Position numbers and translations under genes: made by a program
Assembly (NCBI RefSeq): GCF_005771525.1
Contig: NZ_VAVZ01000027.1
Span: 1-49,756, forward strand
Reading direction: 5' to 3'
DNA from: Nesterenkonia salmonea
Lineage (GTDB): Bacteria > Actinomycetota > Actinomycetes > Actinomycetales > Micrococcaceae
DNA: 49,756 nt
Notes under the pieces: model-generated
What the model was told of the DNA's origin: nothing
Database searches by the model: none
The model's input: only the letters and a program-made list of their open reading frames with translations
In this document: piece by piece, positions 9,445-19,093 of the stretch
How the letters are laid out: the number at the start of each line of letters is the position of its first letter
Position numbering within the stretch: the stretch's first letter is position 1

Positions 9445-9677
9445 GAATGGAAGCTGGAATCCGGTACACCACTGCAAAGGATCTGAAGGTTTCGGAAACG
9501 AAACTGGAGATCACGCAGACCAAATCCACGATCGGCACCAAGCCTAAGCACCGGGAGACAGTGCGCTCCTTGGGTCTGAAGCGCATTGGCCACACTGTGG
9601 TCCGTGATGCCGACGTCGTCACGGTGGGCATGCTCAACACCGTGAAGCATCTTGTCAAAGTTGAGGAGGCCAAGTGA
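9441..9677 (+). CDS. rpmD: 50S ribosomal protein L30
   Basis: L30 is a small large-subunit protein. From the ATG at 9441 (overlapping the rpsE stop) it has 78 residues. The core [36 protein letters not shown] and [13 protein letters not shown] fits the family, which usually has about 60 residues, so roughly 16 N-terminal residues are extra. A second ATG two codons in could also serve. It is followed directly by rplO. Confidence 0.95.
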   Translation: MRMEAGIRYTTAKDLKVSETKLEITQTKSTIGTKPKHRETVRSLGLKRIGHTVVRDADVVTVGMLNTVKHLVKVEEAK

Positions 9678-10171
9678 TGGCAGAAAACAATTCTGCCGAG
9701 TCAGAGGTCCTGAAGCTGCACGACCTGAAGCCAGCCCGCGGCTCCAAGAAGGCTCGCCAGCGCGTGGGCCGAGGCGAAGCCTCCAAGGGTAAAACGGCAG
9801 GTCGAGGCACTAAAGGAACCAAGGCTCGCAACACAGTGCGCGCCGGCTTCGAAGGTGGACAGCTTCCGCTGTACATGCGCCTGCCGAAGCTGCGTGGCTT
9901 CAAGAGCCCCTTCCGCGTGGAGTACTCGCCGGTCAATCTGACCAAATTGGGCGATCTCTACCCGGACGGCGGCGATGTCACAGCTGAAGATCTGATCGCC
10001 AAGGGTGTTGCTCGTAAAGGCAAGCCAGTGAAGATCCTCGGATCCGGCGATATCTCGGTAGCAGTCAACGTGAAGGCCCACGGGTTTTCATCTTCCGCCG
10101 AAGAGAAGATCAAGGCCGCCGGCGGTTCGGTAACGGCACTGCCGTTGAAGAACGCCCCAGCCGCAGAATGA
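9677..10171 (+). CDS. rplO: 50S ribosomal protein L15
   Basis: L15 is a late-binding large-subunit protein. It has 164 residues from the ATG at 9677. That start is favoured over the overlapping GTG at 9674 because the GAGGAGG at 9663-9669 then has normal spacing. [32 protein letters not shown] and [18 protein letters not shown] are diagnostic. It ends the spc segment, and a terminator hairpin follows 19 nt later. Confidence 0.97.
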   Translation: MAENNSAESEVLKLHDLKPARGSKKARQRVGRGEASKGKTAGRGTKGTKARNTVRAGFEGGQLPLYMRLPKLRGFKSPFRVEYSPVNLTKLGDLYPDGGDVTAEDLIAKGVARKGKPVKILGSGDISVAVNVKAHGFSSSAEEKIKAAGGSVTALPLKNAPAAE

Positions 10172-10190
10172 TGATCACTATCTAATACAC

Positions 10191-10225
10191 CGGTCAGCCC
10201 TCGCTATACCAGCGGGGGCTGACCG
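10191..10225 (+). terminator. Intrinsic terminator after rplO
   Basis: CGGTCAGCCC (10191-10200) pairs perfectly with GGGCTGACCG (10216-10225). The stem continues inward with TCGCT/AGCGG (one G-T wobble), leaving a 5-nt loop ATACC. TGTTT follows. It separates rplO from the secY promoter. Confidence 0.8.
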
Positions 10226-10241
10226 TGTTTGACCCCGATTC

Positions 10242-10268
10242 TTGACCTGCTCCTGCGGCGGGTAGGAT
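10242..10268 (+). promoter_or_regulatory. Candidate promoter for secY-adk-map
   Basis: TTGACC (10242-10247) and TAGGAT (10263-10268) are 15 nt apart, slightly short but both close to actinobacterial sigma-A consensus. They lie immediately after the rplO terminator and about 50 nt before the secY start, whose ribosome binding site is GAGGAGG. Confidence 0.55.
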
Positions 10269-10319
10269 GAATGACTGTGGTCGGCCCACGAATATCGCCG
10301 TGCCCAAAGAGGAGGACGC

Positions 10320-11627
10320 TTGTTCAGCGCAATTGCCAGGGTGTTCGCATCACCTGATCTGCGCATGAAGATCCTATTCACACTAGGGATCATCACGATC
10401 TACCGGATCGGCGCATTCATTCCAGCACCCGGTGTGGACTACAACGGAGTGCAGCGCTGCCTCGCTCTCGGCAACACCGACGGCGGACTCTATTCGTTCG
10501 TCAACATGTTCTCCGGCGGCGCGATGCTGCAAGTATCGGTCTTTGCGCTCGGGATCATGCCGTACATCACCGCCGCAATCATCGTGCAGCTTCTGCGCGT
10601 GGTCATCCCGCGCTTCGAAGCGCTCCAGCGCGAAGGCGCACAGGGGCAAGCCAAGCTCACCCAGTACACCCGCTACCTGACTCTGGCGCTGGCCACTCTG
10701 AACGCCACAGTTCTCGTCACCATGGCACGCTCCGGTGCCCTGCTGGGCTGTGAACCGGGTGAGATCATCCCCGACGACTCCATGCCTGTCATTCTTCTGA
10801 TGATCCTTGTGATGACCACAGGTGTGGCTATGATCATGTGGCTCGGCGAGCAGATCACGGAACGCGGCGTCGGCAACGGCATGTCCATTCTCATCTTCGT
10901 CGCCATCGCGGCTGGATTCCCCGGCTCCATGCGTCAAATCTGGGTCGAGCAGGACTGGCGCGTCTTCACCGCTATCTGCGTCATCGGCCTGTGCTTGATC
11001 GCCGCGATCGTCTTCGTCGAGCAGTCCCAGCGTCGAGTGCCCGTGCAGTATGCGAAGAAGCAAGTCGGTCGGCGCACAGTCGGCGGCACCAGCACATACA
11101 TCCCCATCAAGGTGAACATGGCTGGTGTGATCCCCGTCATCTTCTCCTCCTCAGTCTTGATGCTCCCGTCAGTGGCTATGCAGTTCAACCAGCCGAGCCC
11201 GGGAGAAGAACCATCCGGCATCTTCGTCTTCCTCAATCAGTACTTTGACGGGGCCCACCCGGTCTATATGGCCACCTTCTTCCTGATGACCGTCGGCTTC
11301 ACGTACTTCTACGTGTCGATTACGTTCAACCCCAATGAAGTTGCCGAGAACATGCGCAAGTACGGCGGCTTCATCCCAGGAATCCGCGCCGGTAAACCCA
11401 CCGAGGGCTATTTGGCCTACGTCATCAGCCGCATCACGTTCCCCGGCTCGCTGTATCTAGGCTTCGTGGCCTTGATCCCGCTCATAGCCTTCGTGCTGAT
11501 CGGGGCAGACCAGAACTTCCCATTCGGCGGAACATCAATCCTGATTATGGTCGGTGTCGGGCTCACCACGGTGAAACAGATCAGTGCACAGATGGAACAA
11601 CACAACTACGAAGGGCTGCTGCGATGA
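10320..11627 (+). CDS. secY: Preprotein translocase subunit SecY
   Basis: SecY is the channel of the SecYEG translocon in the cytoplasmic membrane. It has 435 residues and ten predicted membrane segments. Family motifs seen include TLGIITIYRIGAFIPAPGVD at the N-terminus (TM1 and plug entry), GIMPYITAAIIVQLL, and GIRAGKPTEGYL before TM9. The start is TTG, chosen because GAGGAGG lies just upstream and the sequence from there (MFSAIARVFASPDLRMKI) matches the family; no in-frame ATG fits as well. It overlaps adk by 4 nt. Confidence 0.97.
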   Translation: MFSAIARVFASPDLRMKILFTLGIITIYRIGAFIPAPGVDYNGVQRCLALGNTDGGLYSFVNMFSGGAMLQVSVFALGIMPYITAAIIVQLLRVVIPRFEALQREGAQGQAKLTQYTRYLTLALATLNATVLVTMARSGALLGCEPGEIIPDDSMPVILLMILVMTTGVAMIMWLGEQITERGVGNGMSILIFVAIAAGFPGSMRQIWVEQDWRVFTAICVIGLCLIAAIVFVEQSQRRVPVQYAKKQVGRRTVGGTSTYIPIKVNMAGVIPVIFSSSVLMLPSVAMQFNQPSPGEEPSGIFVFLNQYFDGAHPVYMATFFLMTVGFTYFYVSITFNPNEVAENMRKYGGFIPGIRAGKPTEGYLAYVISRITFPGSLYLGFVALIPLIAFVLIGADQNFPFGGTSILIMVGVGLTTVKQISAQMEQHNYEGLLR

Positions 11628-12193
11628 CGCGAATGCTGATCGTTGGACCACAAGGTTCCGGCAAAGGAACTCAGGCAAAACTCGTCTCAGAAAAGCTGGG
11701 CGTTGTTGCTATCTCAACCGGTGACATCTTTCGCGCAAATATCAAGGGTGAGACTGAACTTGGCAAGGAAGCCAAGGGATACGTCGACGCCGGAGATCTC
11801 GTGCCGGATTCACTGACTAACCGTCTGGTGGAGGACCGGCTCAGCTGGGACGACGCCGCTGACGGATTCCTTCTGGACGGCTACCCACGCAACCGCACGC
11901 AGGCTGCCACACTGGAGGAAATCCTTGGCCGCCTAGGGGTGGAGCTCGACGCCGTGTTGGAACTGACAGCAGACACCGATGAGCTCACGCAACGTCTGAA
12001 GCACCGTGCTGAAACTGAAGGCAGGAAGGACGACGCTGACGAGACAGTCATCCGTCGCCGGTTAGAACTTTTCGAAAACGAGACTCGCCCGATGATTGAC
12101 GAGTACAAGACTCGCGGCCTGGTCAAGCAGGTCGACGGTCTGGGATCCGTTGACGAGGTCAACGCCCGCATCATGGAAGCTTTGAACTCCTAA
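11624..12193 (+). CDS. adk: Adenylate kinase
   Basis: It catalyses ATP + AMP = 2 ADP in the cytoplasm. The 189-residue length and the short LID region (KHRAETEGRKDDADET) mark the actinobacterial short form without a zinc LID. The P-loop GPQGSGKGTQ is at residues 8-17, and STGDIFR and DGYPRNRTQA bind AMP. The Q in the P-loop replaces the more common P, which is a mild variation. The ATG overlaps the secY stop; a second ATG three codons in is possible. The secY-adk-map order is standard. Confidence 0.97.
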   Translation: MTRMLIVGPQGSGKGTQAKLVSEKLGVVAISTGDIFRANIKGETELGKEAKGYVDAGDLVPDSLTNRLVEDRLSWDDAADGFLLDGYPRNRTQAATLEEILGRLGVELDAVLELTADTDELTQRLKHRAETEGRKDDADETVIRRRLELFENETRPMIDEYKTRGLVKQVDGLGSVDEVNARIMEALNS

Positions 12194-13033
12194 GTGTTTT
12201 CCCGTGGGCGAATAGAGCTGAAATCTGAGGCACAGCTGCGGCACATGGATGCGGCTGGGTCTGTGTTATGCGACGCTCTCGACGCAACAGTCGCTGCAGC
12301 ATCCCCTGGAGTGACAACCAATGAGCTCAACCAGATCTTTGCCGACCTCATCACCGAACGTGGCGCGAAGCCGAACTTCTTGAATTACCACGGTTTCCCC
12401 GGATACATCTGTACCTCCGTGAACGAAGAAGTCGTTCACGGGATACCCGGTGATCGTGTCCTGCAGCCCGGTGATGTCCTCAAGGTCGATGCAGGATGCA
12501 TTGTCGAAGGCTGGCATTCTGACTCAGCTCGCACAGTGATTCTTGGCTCCAGCGAATCAGGTACGGCCGATCCGGAGGATGAACGTCTCTCAGATATCAC
12601 CCGTGCCGCGTTATGGCAGGGCATCGCAGCGTTCGCAACAGCGAAACACGTCGGTGAAATCGGTGAAGCCATCGAGGGCTACGTCACCTCACAGCCCGGC
12701 AAGCCACTGGGAATCTTAGAAGAGTACGTCGGGCACGGCATCGGTTCAGCGATGCACTTGCCGCCGGATGTCTTCAACTACGCGACCGGCATGAAGGGCG
12801 CAAAGATCAAACCTGGAATGGCTTTGGCCATTGAACCCATGCTCGTCCGTGGCAGCATCGACACCAAAGTCCTCGACGACGAATGGACCGTAGTCACCGC
12901 TGACCATGCACGGTCCAGCCAATGGGAACATTCAGTTTGTCGTCACCAGGATGGGTTGTGGGTACTGACTGCACCCGATGGGGGAGCAGCTGACCTTGAA
13001 CCCCTCGGTGTGACCCCGGTTCCCATTCCCTGA
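12194..13033 (+). CDS. map: Methionine aminopeptidase type I
   Basis: It removes the initiator methionine from nascent proteins. It has 279 residues. The metal ligands of the pita-bread fold are visible: Asp in [18 protein letters not shown] (two Asp), His in [16 protein letters not shown], Glu in ALAIEPML, and Glu in SSQWEHSVC. The GTG start follows the adk TAA with no gap and no strong ribosome binding site, so translation is probably coupled to adk. The residues after it ([17 protein letters not shown]) fit the family N-terminus. Confidence 0.95.
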   Translation: MFSRGRIELKSEAQLRHMDAAGSVLCDALDATVAAASPGVTTNELNQIFADLITERGAKPNFLNYHGFPGYICTSVNEEVVHGIPGDRVLQPGDVLKVDAGCIVEGWHSDSARTVILGSSESGTADPEDERLSDITRAALWQGIAAFATAKHVGEIGEAIEGYVTSQPGKPLGILEEYVGHGIGSAMHLPPDVFNYATGMKGAKIKPGMALAIEPMLVRGSIDTKVLDDEWTVVTADHARSSQWEHSVCRHQDGLWVLTAPDGGAADLEPLGVTPVPIP

Positions 13034-13054
13034 AGCCGGGCCCGCCAGCACAGA

Positions 13055-13084
13055 TTGGCGTGGCGTGCTTGACTCAGGTAGTAT
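13055..13084 (+). promoter_or_regulatory. Candidate promoter for infA-rpmJ-rpsM-rpsK-rpoA-rplQ
   Basis: TTGGCG (13055-13060) and TAGTAT (13079-13084) are 18 nt apart. The same -35 hexamer and spacing occur in front of rplM. A better -35 TTGACT sits at 13069-13074, but nothing suitable lies 16-18 nt after it. The leader to infA would be about 130 nt. Confidence 0.4.
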
Positions 13085-13221
13085 CAATTGTTGGTTGTCT
13101 CTGCGGCCCTGTGTGCCCGCGAGGCTCTGAAGCAAATAGCCCAGATTCTCTGATCCATTTTTCACGCAGTTCGTTCTGCACGGGAACTGGTCAGCTGAAT
13201 CGCGATCGTTGTGTGGAGAGT

Positions 13222-13443
13222 ATGGGGAAAAAAGAAGGCGTCATCGAAGTAGAGGGACGGGTCGTTGAAGCCCTGCCCAACGCAATGTTCCGGGTCAAGC
13301 TGGAGAACGACCACGTTGTCCTGGCCACCATCTCGGGCAAGATGCGCCAGCACTACATCCGCATCCTTCCCGAGGACCGGGTCGTAGTGGAAATGAGCCC
13401 TTATGACCTGAACCGCGGCCGCATTGTCTACCGCTACAAGTAA
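13222..13443 (+). CDS. infA: Translation initiation factor IF-1
   Basis: IF-1 is a small OB-fold protein that binds the A site during initiation. It has 73 residues, the family length, and starts [40 protein letters not shown] and GRIVYRYK are typical. An open frame extends upstream to 13060, but the ATG at 13222 follows a GGAG and matches the conserved N-terminus, so it is the start. rpmJ follows after 20 nt. Confidence 0.98.
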   Translation: MGKKEGVIEVEGRVVEALPNAMFRVKLENDHVVLATISGKMRQHYIRILPEDRVVVEMSPYDLNRGRIVYRYK

Positions 13444-13463
13444 GCAAGAGTAGGAGAACTGAC

Positions 13464-13577
13464 ATGAAGGTTCACCCGAGTGTCAAGCCGATCTGCTCGG
13501 ATTGCAAAACCATCCGCCGTGGTGGAATTGTCCGCGTGATCTGCAAGAACCCGCGTCACAAGCAGCGCCAGGGCTGA
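13464..13577 (+). CDS. rpmJ: 50S ribosomal protein L36, zinc-binding (C+) form
   Basis: L36 is the smallest large-subunit protein. It has 37 residues: [20 protein letters not shown] followed by [16 protein letters not shown]. The CxxC pair (Cys11 and Cys14), Cys27 and His32 form the zinc ribbon of the canonical form. AGGAG lies before the ATG. A second L36 gene without these cysteines is at 48472-48594, so this genome has a zinc-dependent and a zinc-independent version. Confidence 0.97.
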   Translation: MKVHPSVKPICSDCKTIRRGGIVRVICKNPRHKQRQG

Positions 13578-13805
13578 ACGTCACACGCCTCACGGCGTAG
13601 GACCTGCCCTGCAGGAAACACAGCTCAATACAGATATGGCAGTGCAGCTCGCAAATGAGCTGGCGAGCACACCTCCGGTTCCCGAAGGCCGGAGACCCAA
13701 TGATGGCGCCCCCTCCGGCGCCGGACACCGGTCTCACCACGAGGCTGGATTCCATTGGGGTTGCGCTGTCACAGACCTTCGGAAGAACACAAGGAGGACT
13801 GCCGT

Positions 13806-14174
13806 ATGGCACGTCTGGCTGGTGTCGACATCCCGCGCGAAAAGCGCACGGTGATCGCACTTACCTACATCTACGGTGTGGGTCGCACCCGCGCCGAACA
13901 AGTCGTTGAGGTCACAGGTGTTGACGGTAACACCCGCGTGAAGGACCTTACTGACGAACAGCTGGTTGCTCTGCGCGACTACATCGAAGGCCACTTCACT
14001 GTTGAGGGCGACCTCCGACGCGAAGTCTCCTCCGATATTCGCCGCAAGGTCGAAATCGGCTCCTATGAGGGACTGCGCCACCGTCGCGGTCTGCCTGTCC
14101 GTGGACAGCGCACCAAGACCAATGCGCGTACCCGCAAGGGCCCCAAGAAGACCGTCGCAGGCAAGAAGAAGTAG
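13806..14174 (+). CDS. rpsM: 30S ribosomal protein S13
   Basis: S13 contacts the P-site tRNA and forms intersubunit bridges. It has 122 residues from the ATG after AAGGAGGA. It begins [20 protein letters not shown] and ends in the basic segment [20 protein letters not shown] and [12 protein letters not shown] frame open upstream is not used. The 228-nt gap before it contains GC-rich short hairpins (for example CTCCGG/CCGGAG near 13674-13695) but no gene. Confidence 0.97.
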   Translation: MARLAGVDIPREKRTVIALTYIYGVGRTRAEQVVEVTGVDGNTRVKDLTDEQLVALRDYIEGHFTVEGDLRREVSSDIRRKVEIGSYEGLRHRRGLPVRGQRTKTNARTRKGPKKTVAGKKK

Positions 14175-14186
14175 TCAGGAGTTTCA

Positions 14187-14588
14187 ATGCCCCCCAAGAC
14201 TCGTACCGCGGCGCGCAAACCGCGCCGCCGCGCATCAAAGAACATCACCCAGGGTCAGGCTCACATCAAGTCGACCTTCAACAACACCATTGTGTCCATC
14301 ACAGACTCCACAGGTGCGGTGCTCTCATGGGCGTCCTCCGGTGAAGTTGGATTCAAAGGGTCCCGTAAGTCGACTCCCTTCGCCGCGCAGATGGCCGCTG
14401 AGCAGGCTGCTAAGCGGGCACAGGAGCACGGCATGAAGAAGGTTGACGTCTTCGTCAAGGGGCCCGGCTCCGGACGCGAGACTGCGATCCGCTCACTGCA
14501 GGCCGCTGGCCTGGAGGTCGGCTCCATTCAGGACGTCACCCCCAGCGCTCACAACGGCTGCCGTCCGCCGAAGCGCCGCCGCGTCTAG
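14187..14588 (+). CDS. rpsK: 30S ribosomal protein S11
   Basis: S11 forms part of the platform and the E-site mRNA path. The 133 residues start with a basic N-terminus ([19 protein letters not shown]), followed by [29 protein letters not shown], and [28 protein letters not shown]-like ends are usual; here it is CRPPKRRRV. rpoA follows after 134 nt, a gap with a CTGCTG/CAGCAG hairpin but no gene. Confidence 0.98.
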   Translation: MPPKTRTAARKPRRRASKNITQGQAHIKSTFNNTIVSITDSTGAVLSWASSGEVGFKGSRKSTPFAAQMAAEQAAKRAQEHGMKKVDVFVKGPGSGRETAIRSLQAAGLEVGSIQDVTPSAHNGCRPPKRRRV

Positions 14589-14722
14589 CGCGGCTTCCTT
14601 TACCAAGCCCTTCAAAGCCGACTCGCGGCTCTGCTGCCAGCTATGACAGCAGGGTCGCGCCTCGGCAGACCACTGAAAAAAGAATGTGTCATATAGCGGA
14701 CGCACTCTGAAAGGAATGACCA

Positions 14723-15742
14723 GTGCTCATTGCACAGCGCCCTACGCTGACTGAAGAAGTCGTTGACGAGAACCGTTCACGCTTCACCATCGAGCCGCTC
14801 GAGCCGGGCTTCGGCTACACCCTGGGTAACTCTCTCCGGCGGACCCTGCTGTCCTCGATCCCCGGTGCCGCAGTGACCAGCATCCGGATCGACGGTGTTC
14901 TCCACGAATTCAGCACCATCACTGGCGCCAAAGAGGATGTCACGGAACTGGTGCTCAACGTCAAGAAGCTCTCCGTCTCTTCCGAGCACGACGAGCCTGT
15001 TGTCGCCTACCTCCGCAAAGAGGGCCCCGGCCCGGTCACAGCAGCAGACATCACCCCACCGGCAGGTGTGGAATTCCATAACCCCGCCCAGCAGCTGCTG
15101 ACCCTCAACGAGGACGGCAGGCTTGACCTGGAACTCACCATCGAACGTGGCCGAGGCTATGTTTCCGCAGCCTTGAACAAGCTGGACGACTCGGAGATTG
15201 GCCGTATCCCGGTTGACTCCATCTACTCACCAGTTGAAAAGGTGAGCTACAAGGTCGAGGCAACTCGTGTCGAGCAGCGCACCGACTTTGACAAGCTCAC
15301 CATCGACGTGGAAGCCAAGCCTTCCATGGCACCGCGTGACGCGTTGGCTTCAGCTGGCTCCACACTCGTGGAGCTGTTCGGCTTGGCTAAGGAACTCAAC
15401 ATCTCAGCTGAGGGCATCGAGATCGGCCCGTCTCCGACGGACGCCGCCCTGGCAGCTGACATGGCCCTACCTATTGAGGACCTGGAGCTCACCGTGCGCT
15501 CATACAACTGCCTCAAGCGTGAGGGCATCCACACCATTGGTGAGCTCACCGCGCGCTCAGAAGCTGACTTGATGGACATCCGGAACTTCGGTGCGAAGTC
15601 CATCGACGAGGTCAAAGAGAAGCTGGTGGAGTACAACCTTCAGCTGAAGGATTCCCCGGAGGGCTTTGACCCGACGGCCGCCCGTTTCGCTGCTGAAGAG
15701 GCCGAGTACGACGACGAGGCCGACGCCCAGTTCTCGAACTGA
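14723..15742 (+). CDS. rpoA: RNA polymerase subunit alpha
   Basis: Alpha nucleates RNA polymerase assembly and contacts promoters and activators through its C-terminal domain. It has 339 residues. The N-terminal domain contains [20 protein letters not shown] and [16 protein letters not shown], and the C-terminal domain (from about residue 250) contains [20 protein letters not shown] and [15 protein letters not shown]. The GTG start follows AAAGGA. An acidic tail ends the protein. It is cotranscribed with rplQ. Confidence 0.98.
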   Translation: MLIAQRPTLTEEVVDENRSRFTIEPLEPGFGYTLGNSLRRTLLSSIPGAAVTSIRIDGVLHEFSTITGAKEDVTELVLNVKKLSVSSEHDEPVVAYLRKEGPGPVTAADITPPAGVEFHNPAQQLLTLNEDGRLDLELTIERGRGYVSAALNKLDDSEIGRIPVDSIYSPVEKVSYKVEATRVEQRTDFDKLTIDVEAKPSMAPRDALASAGSTLVELFGLAKELNISAEGIEIGPSPTDAALAADMALPIEDLELTVRSYNCLKREGIHTIGELTARSEADLMDIRNFGAKSIDEVKEKLVEYNLQLKDSPEGFDPTAARFAAEEAEYDDEADAQFSN

Positions 15743-15806
15743 GCCACAGGTACCAGACATTCGTTCGCTGCAGACGGTGAGCGCTTTCTACAAGGAGTAA
15801 GAGACC

Positions 15807-16400
15807 ATGCCAACCCCCACAAAGGGACCGCGCCTCGGCGGCAGCCCGGCGCACGAGAAGCAGATGCTGGCGAATCTGGCCGCCAGCCTCTTTGAGCACC
15901 GTTCAATCACCACGACGGTGACCAAAGCCAAGCGCCTTCGCCCCTACGCAGAACGGCTCATCACCGTTGCGAAAAAAGGTGACCTTGCTGCCCGCCGCCA
16001 GGTCGTAGCCAAGATCAGCGCCCAGAACGCCACCAACCAGGCGATTGTTCACGAGCTGTTCACCGTGATTGCTCCGGCCATGGCCGAGCGTCAGGGCGGG
16101 TACACCCGCATCACTAAGATCGGAAACCGGAAGGGCGACAACGCCCCGATGGCTGTGATCGAGCTGGTGATGGAGCCCGTGAGCCCGAAGCAGCAGGTCG
16201 TCCGCGACGCAGAGTCTGCTACGGCCACCGCAGCAGGTGCCGAGGAGACCGAGCCGGTCGAGTCAGAGGACACTTCAGCTGTCGAAGCACAGGACGCCCC
16301 AGAGGTATCCGACGAGGCCGCAGTTGAGTCGTCTGCCGACACCGAGACTGACGATGTCGCAGCTGAAGCAGCCGCAGAGGAGTCTGACGAAGAGAAGTAA
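15807..16400 (+). CDS. rplQ: 50S ribosomal protein L17 with acidic C-terminal tail
   Basis: L17 lies near the tunnel exit. The first about 120 residues are the family core ([46 protein letters not shown]). The remaining about 75 residues are almost entirely Glu, Asp, Ala, Ser, Thr and Val, a low-complexity tail seen in many Micrococcales. AAGGAG lies before the ATG. It is the last gene of the alpha segment, followed 15 nt later by a 19-bp terminator stem. Confidence 0.98.
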   Translation: MPTPTKGPRLGGSPAHEKQMLANLAASLFEHRSITTTVTKAKRLRPYAERLITVAKKGDLAARRQVVAKISAQNATNQAIVHELFTVIAPAMAERQGGYTRITKIGNRKGDNAPMAVIELVMEPVSPKQQVVRDAESATATAAGAEETEPVESEDTSAVEAQDAPEVSDEAAVESSADTETDDVAAEAAAEESDEEK

Positions 16401-16415
16401 TTCTCCTCGCTAGAC

Positions 16416-16463
16416 AAACGTATGTGGGGTCCTGGCCATGTGGTCAGGACCCCACATACGTTT
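16416..16463 (+). terminator. Terminator of the alpha operon after rplQ
   Basis: A perfect 19-bp inverted repeat (16416-16434 with 16445-16463) surrounds a 10-nt loop. The arm begins AAACGTATGTGGGG, and the last bases of the right arm are TTT followed by AAA. It is the strongest simple stem in the window. Confidence 0.88.
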
Positions 16464-16534
16464 AAAGCAGAATGCCGTAGCGTTCTCAGCACTGGAGGCT
16501 GAACCTCAACGGACTGCAGTCTCGGTGATCCAGA

Positions 16535-16540
16535 TAGGGT
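16535..16540 (+). promoter_or_regulatory. -10 element TAGGGT of truA, probably leaderless
   Basis: TAGGGT ends 6 nt before the truA ATG, so transcription would start at or next to the A of ATG. No ribosome binding site is present. No clear -35 is seen. Confidence 0.5.
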
Positions 16541-16546
16541 ATTAGC

Positions 16547-17410
16547 ATGCGTGTTCGCCTCGACCTTGCTTATGACGGCAATGCATACAGAGGGTGGGCG
16601 CACCAACCCGGGCAGCCAACCGTAGAGGGCACACTGCGTGAGGCTCTTGCCACGGTCATTCGACGTGAGGTCCCTGTCGTTGTCGCCGGGCGCACTGACG
16701 CCGGTGTCCACGCGCGCGGACAGGTTCTCCACCTTGACCTCTCGGCGGATGAATGGGAGCAACTGGCCCGGGGGAGGGCCATCCCACCAGAAAAGGCGAT
16801 GCGGCAACGGCTCAACGGTGTCCTCGGACGGGAGGATGGCGCAGTCGTTGTGCACCAGGTGCGCCGAGTGAGCGATGATTTCGACGCACGTTTCTCCGCA
16901 CTGACCCGGACCTACACATACCGGATCGCAGACAGACTGGAGTTGCGTGACCCCCTACGGCGCCATGACACTGCCTGGCTGAACCCATCCCGGAAACTGC
17001 AGCCGTCGGGGCAGCTGGACGTTCCGCTTATGGACGCTGAGGCTACGAGCATCCTCGGTCTGCATGACTTCGGAAGCTTCTGCAGACCCCGCGACCACGC
17101 CACCACCATTCGTCAGCTCACCGAATTCACCATCAGTCGTGGACATGATGGGGTGATCACCGCCCAGATCACTGCAGACGCCTTCTGCCACCACATGGTC
17201 CGTGCCCTGATCGGTGCATGTATCGACGTCGGTGAAGGCCGCCGCCAGCCAGGCTGGCTCATGGACAGGCTGTCTGACCCGGTCTGGGATGAACGTGTCC
17301 GGCTCGCCCCACCCCAGGGTCTTGTCTTAGAACGTGTGGACTACCCGGACCAGGACCAGTTGGCAGTTCGAGCTGGACAAACCCGCGCTCGGCGGGAGCC
17401 CGCACCTTAG
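16547..17410 (+). CDS. truA: tRNA pseudouridine(38-40) synthase TruA
   Basis: It isomerises uridines 38-40 in the anticodon stem of tRNAs. It has 287 residues. MRVRLDLAYDGNAYRGW opens the protein, and the catalytic Asp51 lies in VAGRTDAGVHARGQV. FCHHMVRALIGACIDVGEGR near the C-terminus is also typical. truA after rplQ is a widespread arrangement, but here the terminator and its own -10 element make it a separate unit. Confidence 0.97.
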   Translation: MRVRLDLAYDGNAYRGWAHQPGQPTVEGTLREALATVIRREVPVVVAGRTDAGVHARGQVLHLDLSADEWEQLARGRAIPPEKAMRQRLNGVLGREDGAVVVHQVRRVSDDFDARFSALTRTYTYRIADRLELRDPLRRHDTAWLNPSRKLQPSGQLDVPLMDAEATSILGLHDFGSFCRPRDHATTIRQLTEFTISRGHDGVITAQITADAFCHHMVRALIGACIDVGEGRRQPGWLMDRLSDPVWDERVRLAPPQGLVLERVDYPDQDQLAVRAGQTRARREPAP

Positions 17411-17595
17411 GTCCCCTGCCGAGGACGCCCGTCAATGACGGGAAACGCCTAGTCAACGAGATGCTGAGTGCATTTCTCAGGTGGGATCCCCCTGACGCCG
17501 GGTGCGGCGCGCCTCATCTGCCAAGAACGTATGCGTTGGTCGCCCGACCTGCCTGCACGTTGACCCGACCTTCACCCTGGAGGGACCTCGAAATC

Positions 17596-19047
17596 ATGAG
17601 TTCATCAAGCTCCCAATCGCCGGCCCTCGGCGCGGTCACGTGGATCGTGATGGTGGCTGCCTTCGGCGGTTTCCTGTTCGGATTCGATACCGCAGTGATC
17701 AACGGAGCGGTAGCCCCGATCCGTGAAGAATTCGAACTTGGAGCGCTAATGAGCGGGTTCAGTGTTTCCAGCGCACTGCTCGGCTGTGTGGTCGGCGCAT
17801 TCAGCGGCGGTGTCATCTCAGACCGAGTGGGCCGGCAAAAGGCGATGTTGCTCGCGGCGTCGCTCTTCTTCTTCTCCGCAGTGGGCTGCGCGCTGGTGTT
17901 CGGCGTGTACGACCTCATCTTCTGGCGCCTCGTGGGTGGCATCGGCGTCGGTATGGCCTCGGTGATCGCCCCGTCGTATATAGCAGAGGTCTCCCCAAGC
18001 GCTTGGCGCGGCAGGCTAGGATCCCTGTTCCAGCTGGCGATCGTCATCGGAATCTTCATGGCGGCGATCTCCAACGCACTCTTTGCCAACGTTGCAGGTG
18101 GAGCAGCGGAGGAACTCTGGTTCGGTCTGGATGCGTGGCGGTGGATGTTCCTCTCAGAAGCTGCCCCTGCGCTGATCTACGGACTTTTGGCACTCAGCAT
18201 TCCAGAGTCACCGCGCTACCTTGTTTCTCGTGGCAAAAATGACGCCGCTGCCGAGATCCTCACAGAGGTCGTCGGGATCAAAGGCTCTTCCGCAGTAGCA
18301 GCAAAGATCGCAGATATTCAGCGCACCATCAATATTGAGGCCCGCCAGAAGCTCAAAGACCTGTTCGTCGGGGGCAAACTGATGCCGATTGTCTGGGTCG
18401 GGATCGGGCTGGCAGTATTCCAGCAGTTCGTGGGTATCAACGTCATCTTCTACTACTCCACCACCCTGTGGCAGGCAGTGGGCATCGCCGAGGACCAAGC
18501 TCTTCTGGTCCAGGTCATCACCACCAGCGTGAACATCCTGGCGACGATCGTGGGCATCCTGATTGTCGACAAAGTCGGTCGCCGTATCCCTCTGGCAGTC
18601 GGTTCCGGTGTGATGGCGGCAGGTCTGCTGATGATGGCCGTAGCCTTCTCACAGGCTGTTGAATCCACAACCACCAACGAATTCGGAGATGTGGAGACGG
18701 TGGTCTCGCTTCCGGAACCATGGGGCATCATCGCTCTGGTGTCGGCCAATGTGTTCGTGCTCGGCTTCGGGGCAACCTGGGGTCCATTCATGTGGCTCAT
18801 GCTCGGAGAAATGTTCCCCAACCGGATCCGCGCTGTGGCGCTCGGCGTGGCATCGGCCTTCAATTGGGGATCAAACTTCCTAATCTCCACGTTGTTCCCC
18901 CAGATGGCGGAGCTCTCGCTGGTGTTCGCCTACGCGTTCTACGGGGTCAGTGCGCTGATCAGCCTAGTGTTCGTGCTGAAGTACGTGCCGGAGACTAAGG
19001 GCCGTGAAATCGAAGACATGAAAGAACAGGCCTACTCCAAAGCCTGA
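17596..19047 (+). CDS. MFS sugar:H+ symporter (sugar porter family)
   Basis: A 12-helix major facilitator of the sugar porter family that probably imports a hexose or pentose with protons. It has 483 residues from the ATG at 17596, which follows GGAGGG; the frame is open further upstream but without family similarity. Signatures: GGFLFGFDTAVINGA in TM1, SDRVGRQKAM in loop 2-3, PSYIAEVSPSAWRGRLGSLF, IPESPRYLV, the QQFVGINVIFYYS segment of TM7, and PETKGREIE at the C-terminus. The substrate cannot be told from sequence. The nearby PTS locus does not prove a link. The 185 nt before it hold only a small CCCGT/ACGGG hairpin. Confidence 0.9.
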   Translation: MSSSSSQSPALGAVTWIVMVAAFGGFLFGFDTAVINGAVAPIREEFELGALMSGFSVSSALLGCVVGAFSGGVISDRVGRQKAMLLAASLFFFSAVGCALVFGVYDLIFWRLVGGIGVGMASVIAPSYIAEVSPSAWRGRLGSLFQLAIVIGIFMAAISNALFANVAGGAAEELWFGLDAWRWMFLSEAAPALIYGLLALSIPESPRYLVSRGKNDAAAEILTEVVGIKGSSAVAAKIADIQRTINIEARQKLKDLFVGGKLMPIVWVGIGLAVFQQFVGINVIFYYSTTLWQAVGIAEDQALLVQVITTSVNILATIVGILIVDKVGRRIPLAVGSGVMAAGLLMMAVAFSQAVESTTTNEFGDVETVVSLPEPWGIIALVSANVFVLGFGATWGPFMWLMLGEMFPNRIRAVALGVASAFNWGSNFLISTLFPQMAELSLVFAYAFYGVSALISLVFVLKYVPETKGREIEDMKEQAYSKA

Positions 19048-19050
19048 TCT

Positions 19051-19093
19051 GGTGATCGACGGCGGTCTCGGGCTGACTCAGCCGTCGATCACC
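19051..19093. terminator. Bidirectional terminator between the symporter and mtlR
   Basis: GGTGATCGACGGC (19051-19063) and GCCGTCGATCACC (19081-19093) form a perfect 13-bp stem with a 17-nt loop. The two flanking genes converge here, and the right arm lies within the last codons of mtlR. Confidence 0.65.

Noticed and set aside
17461-17595. In-frame upstream extension of the MFS symporter
   Set aside because: The family N-terminus and a GGAGGG ribosome binding site support the ATG at 17596.
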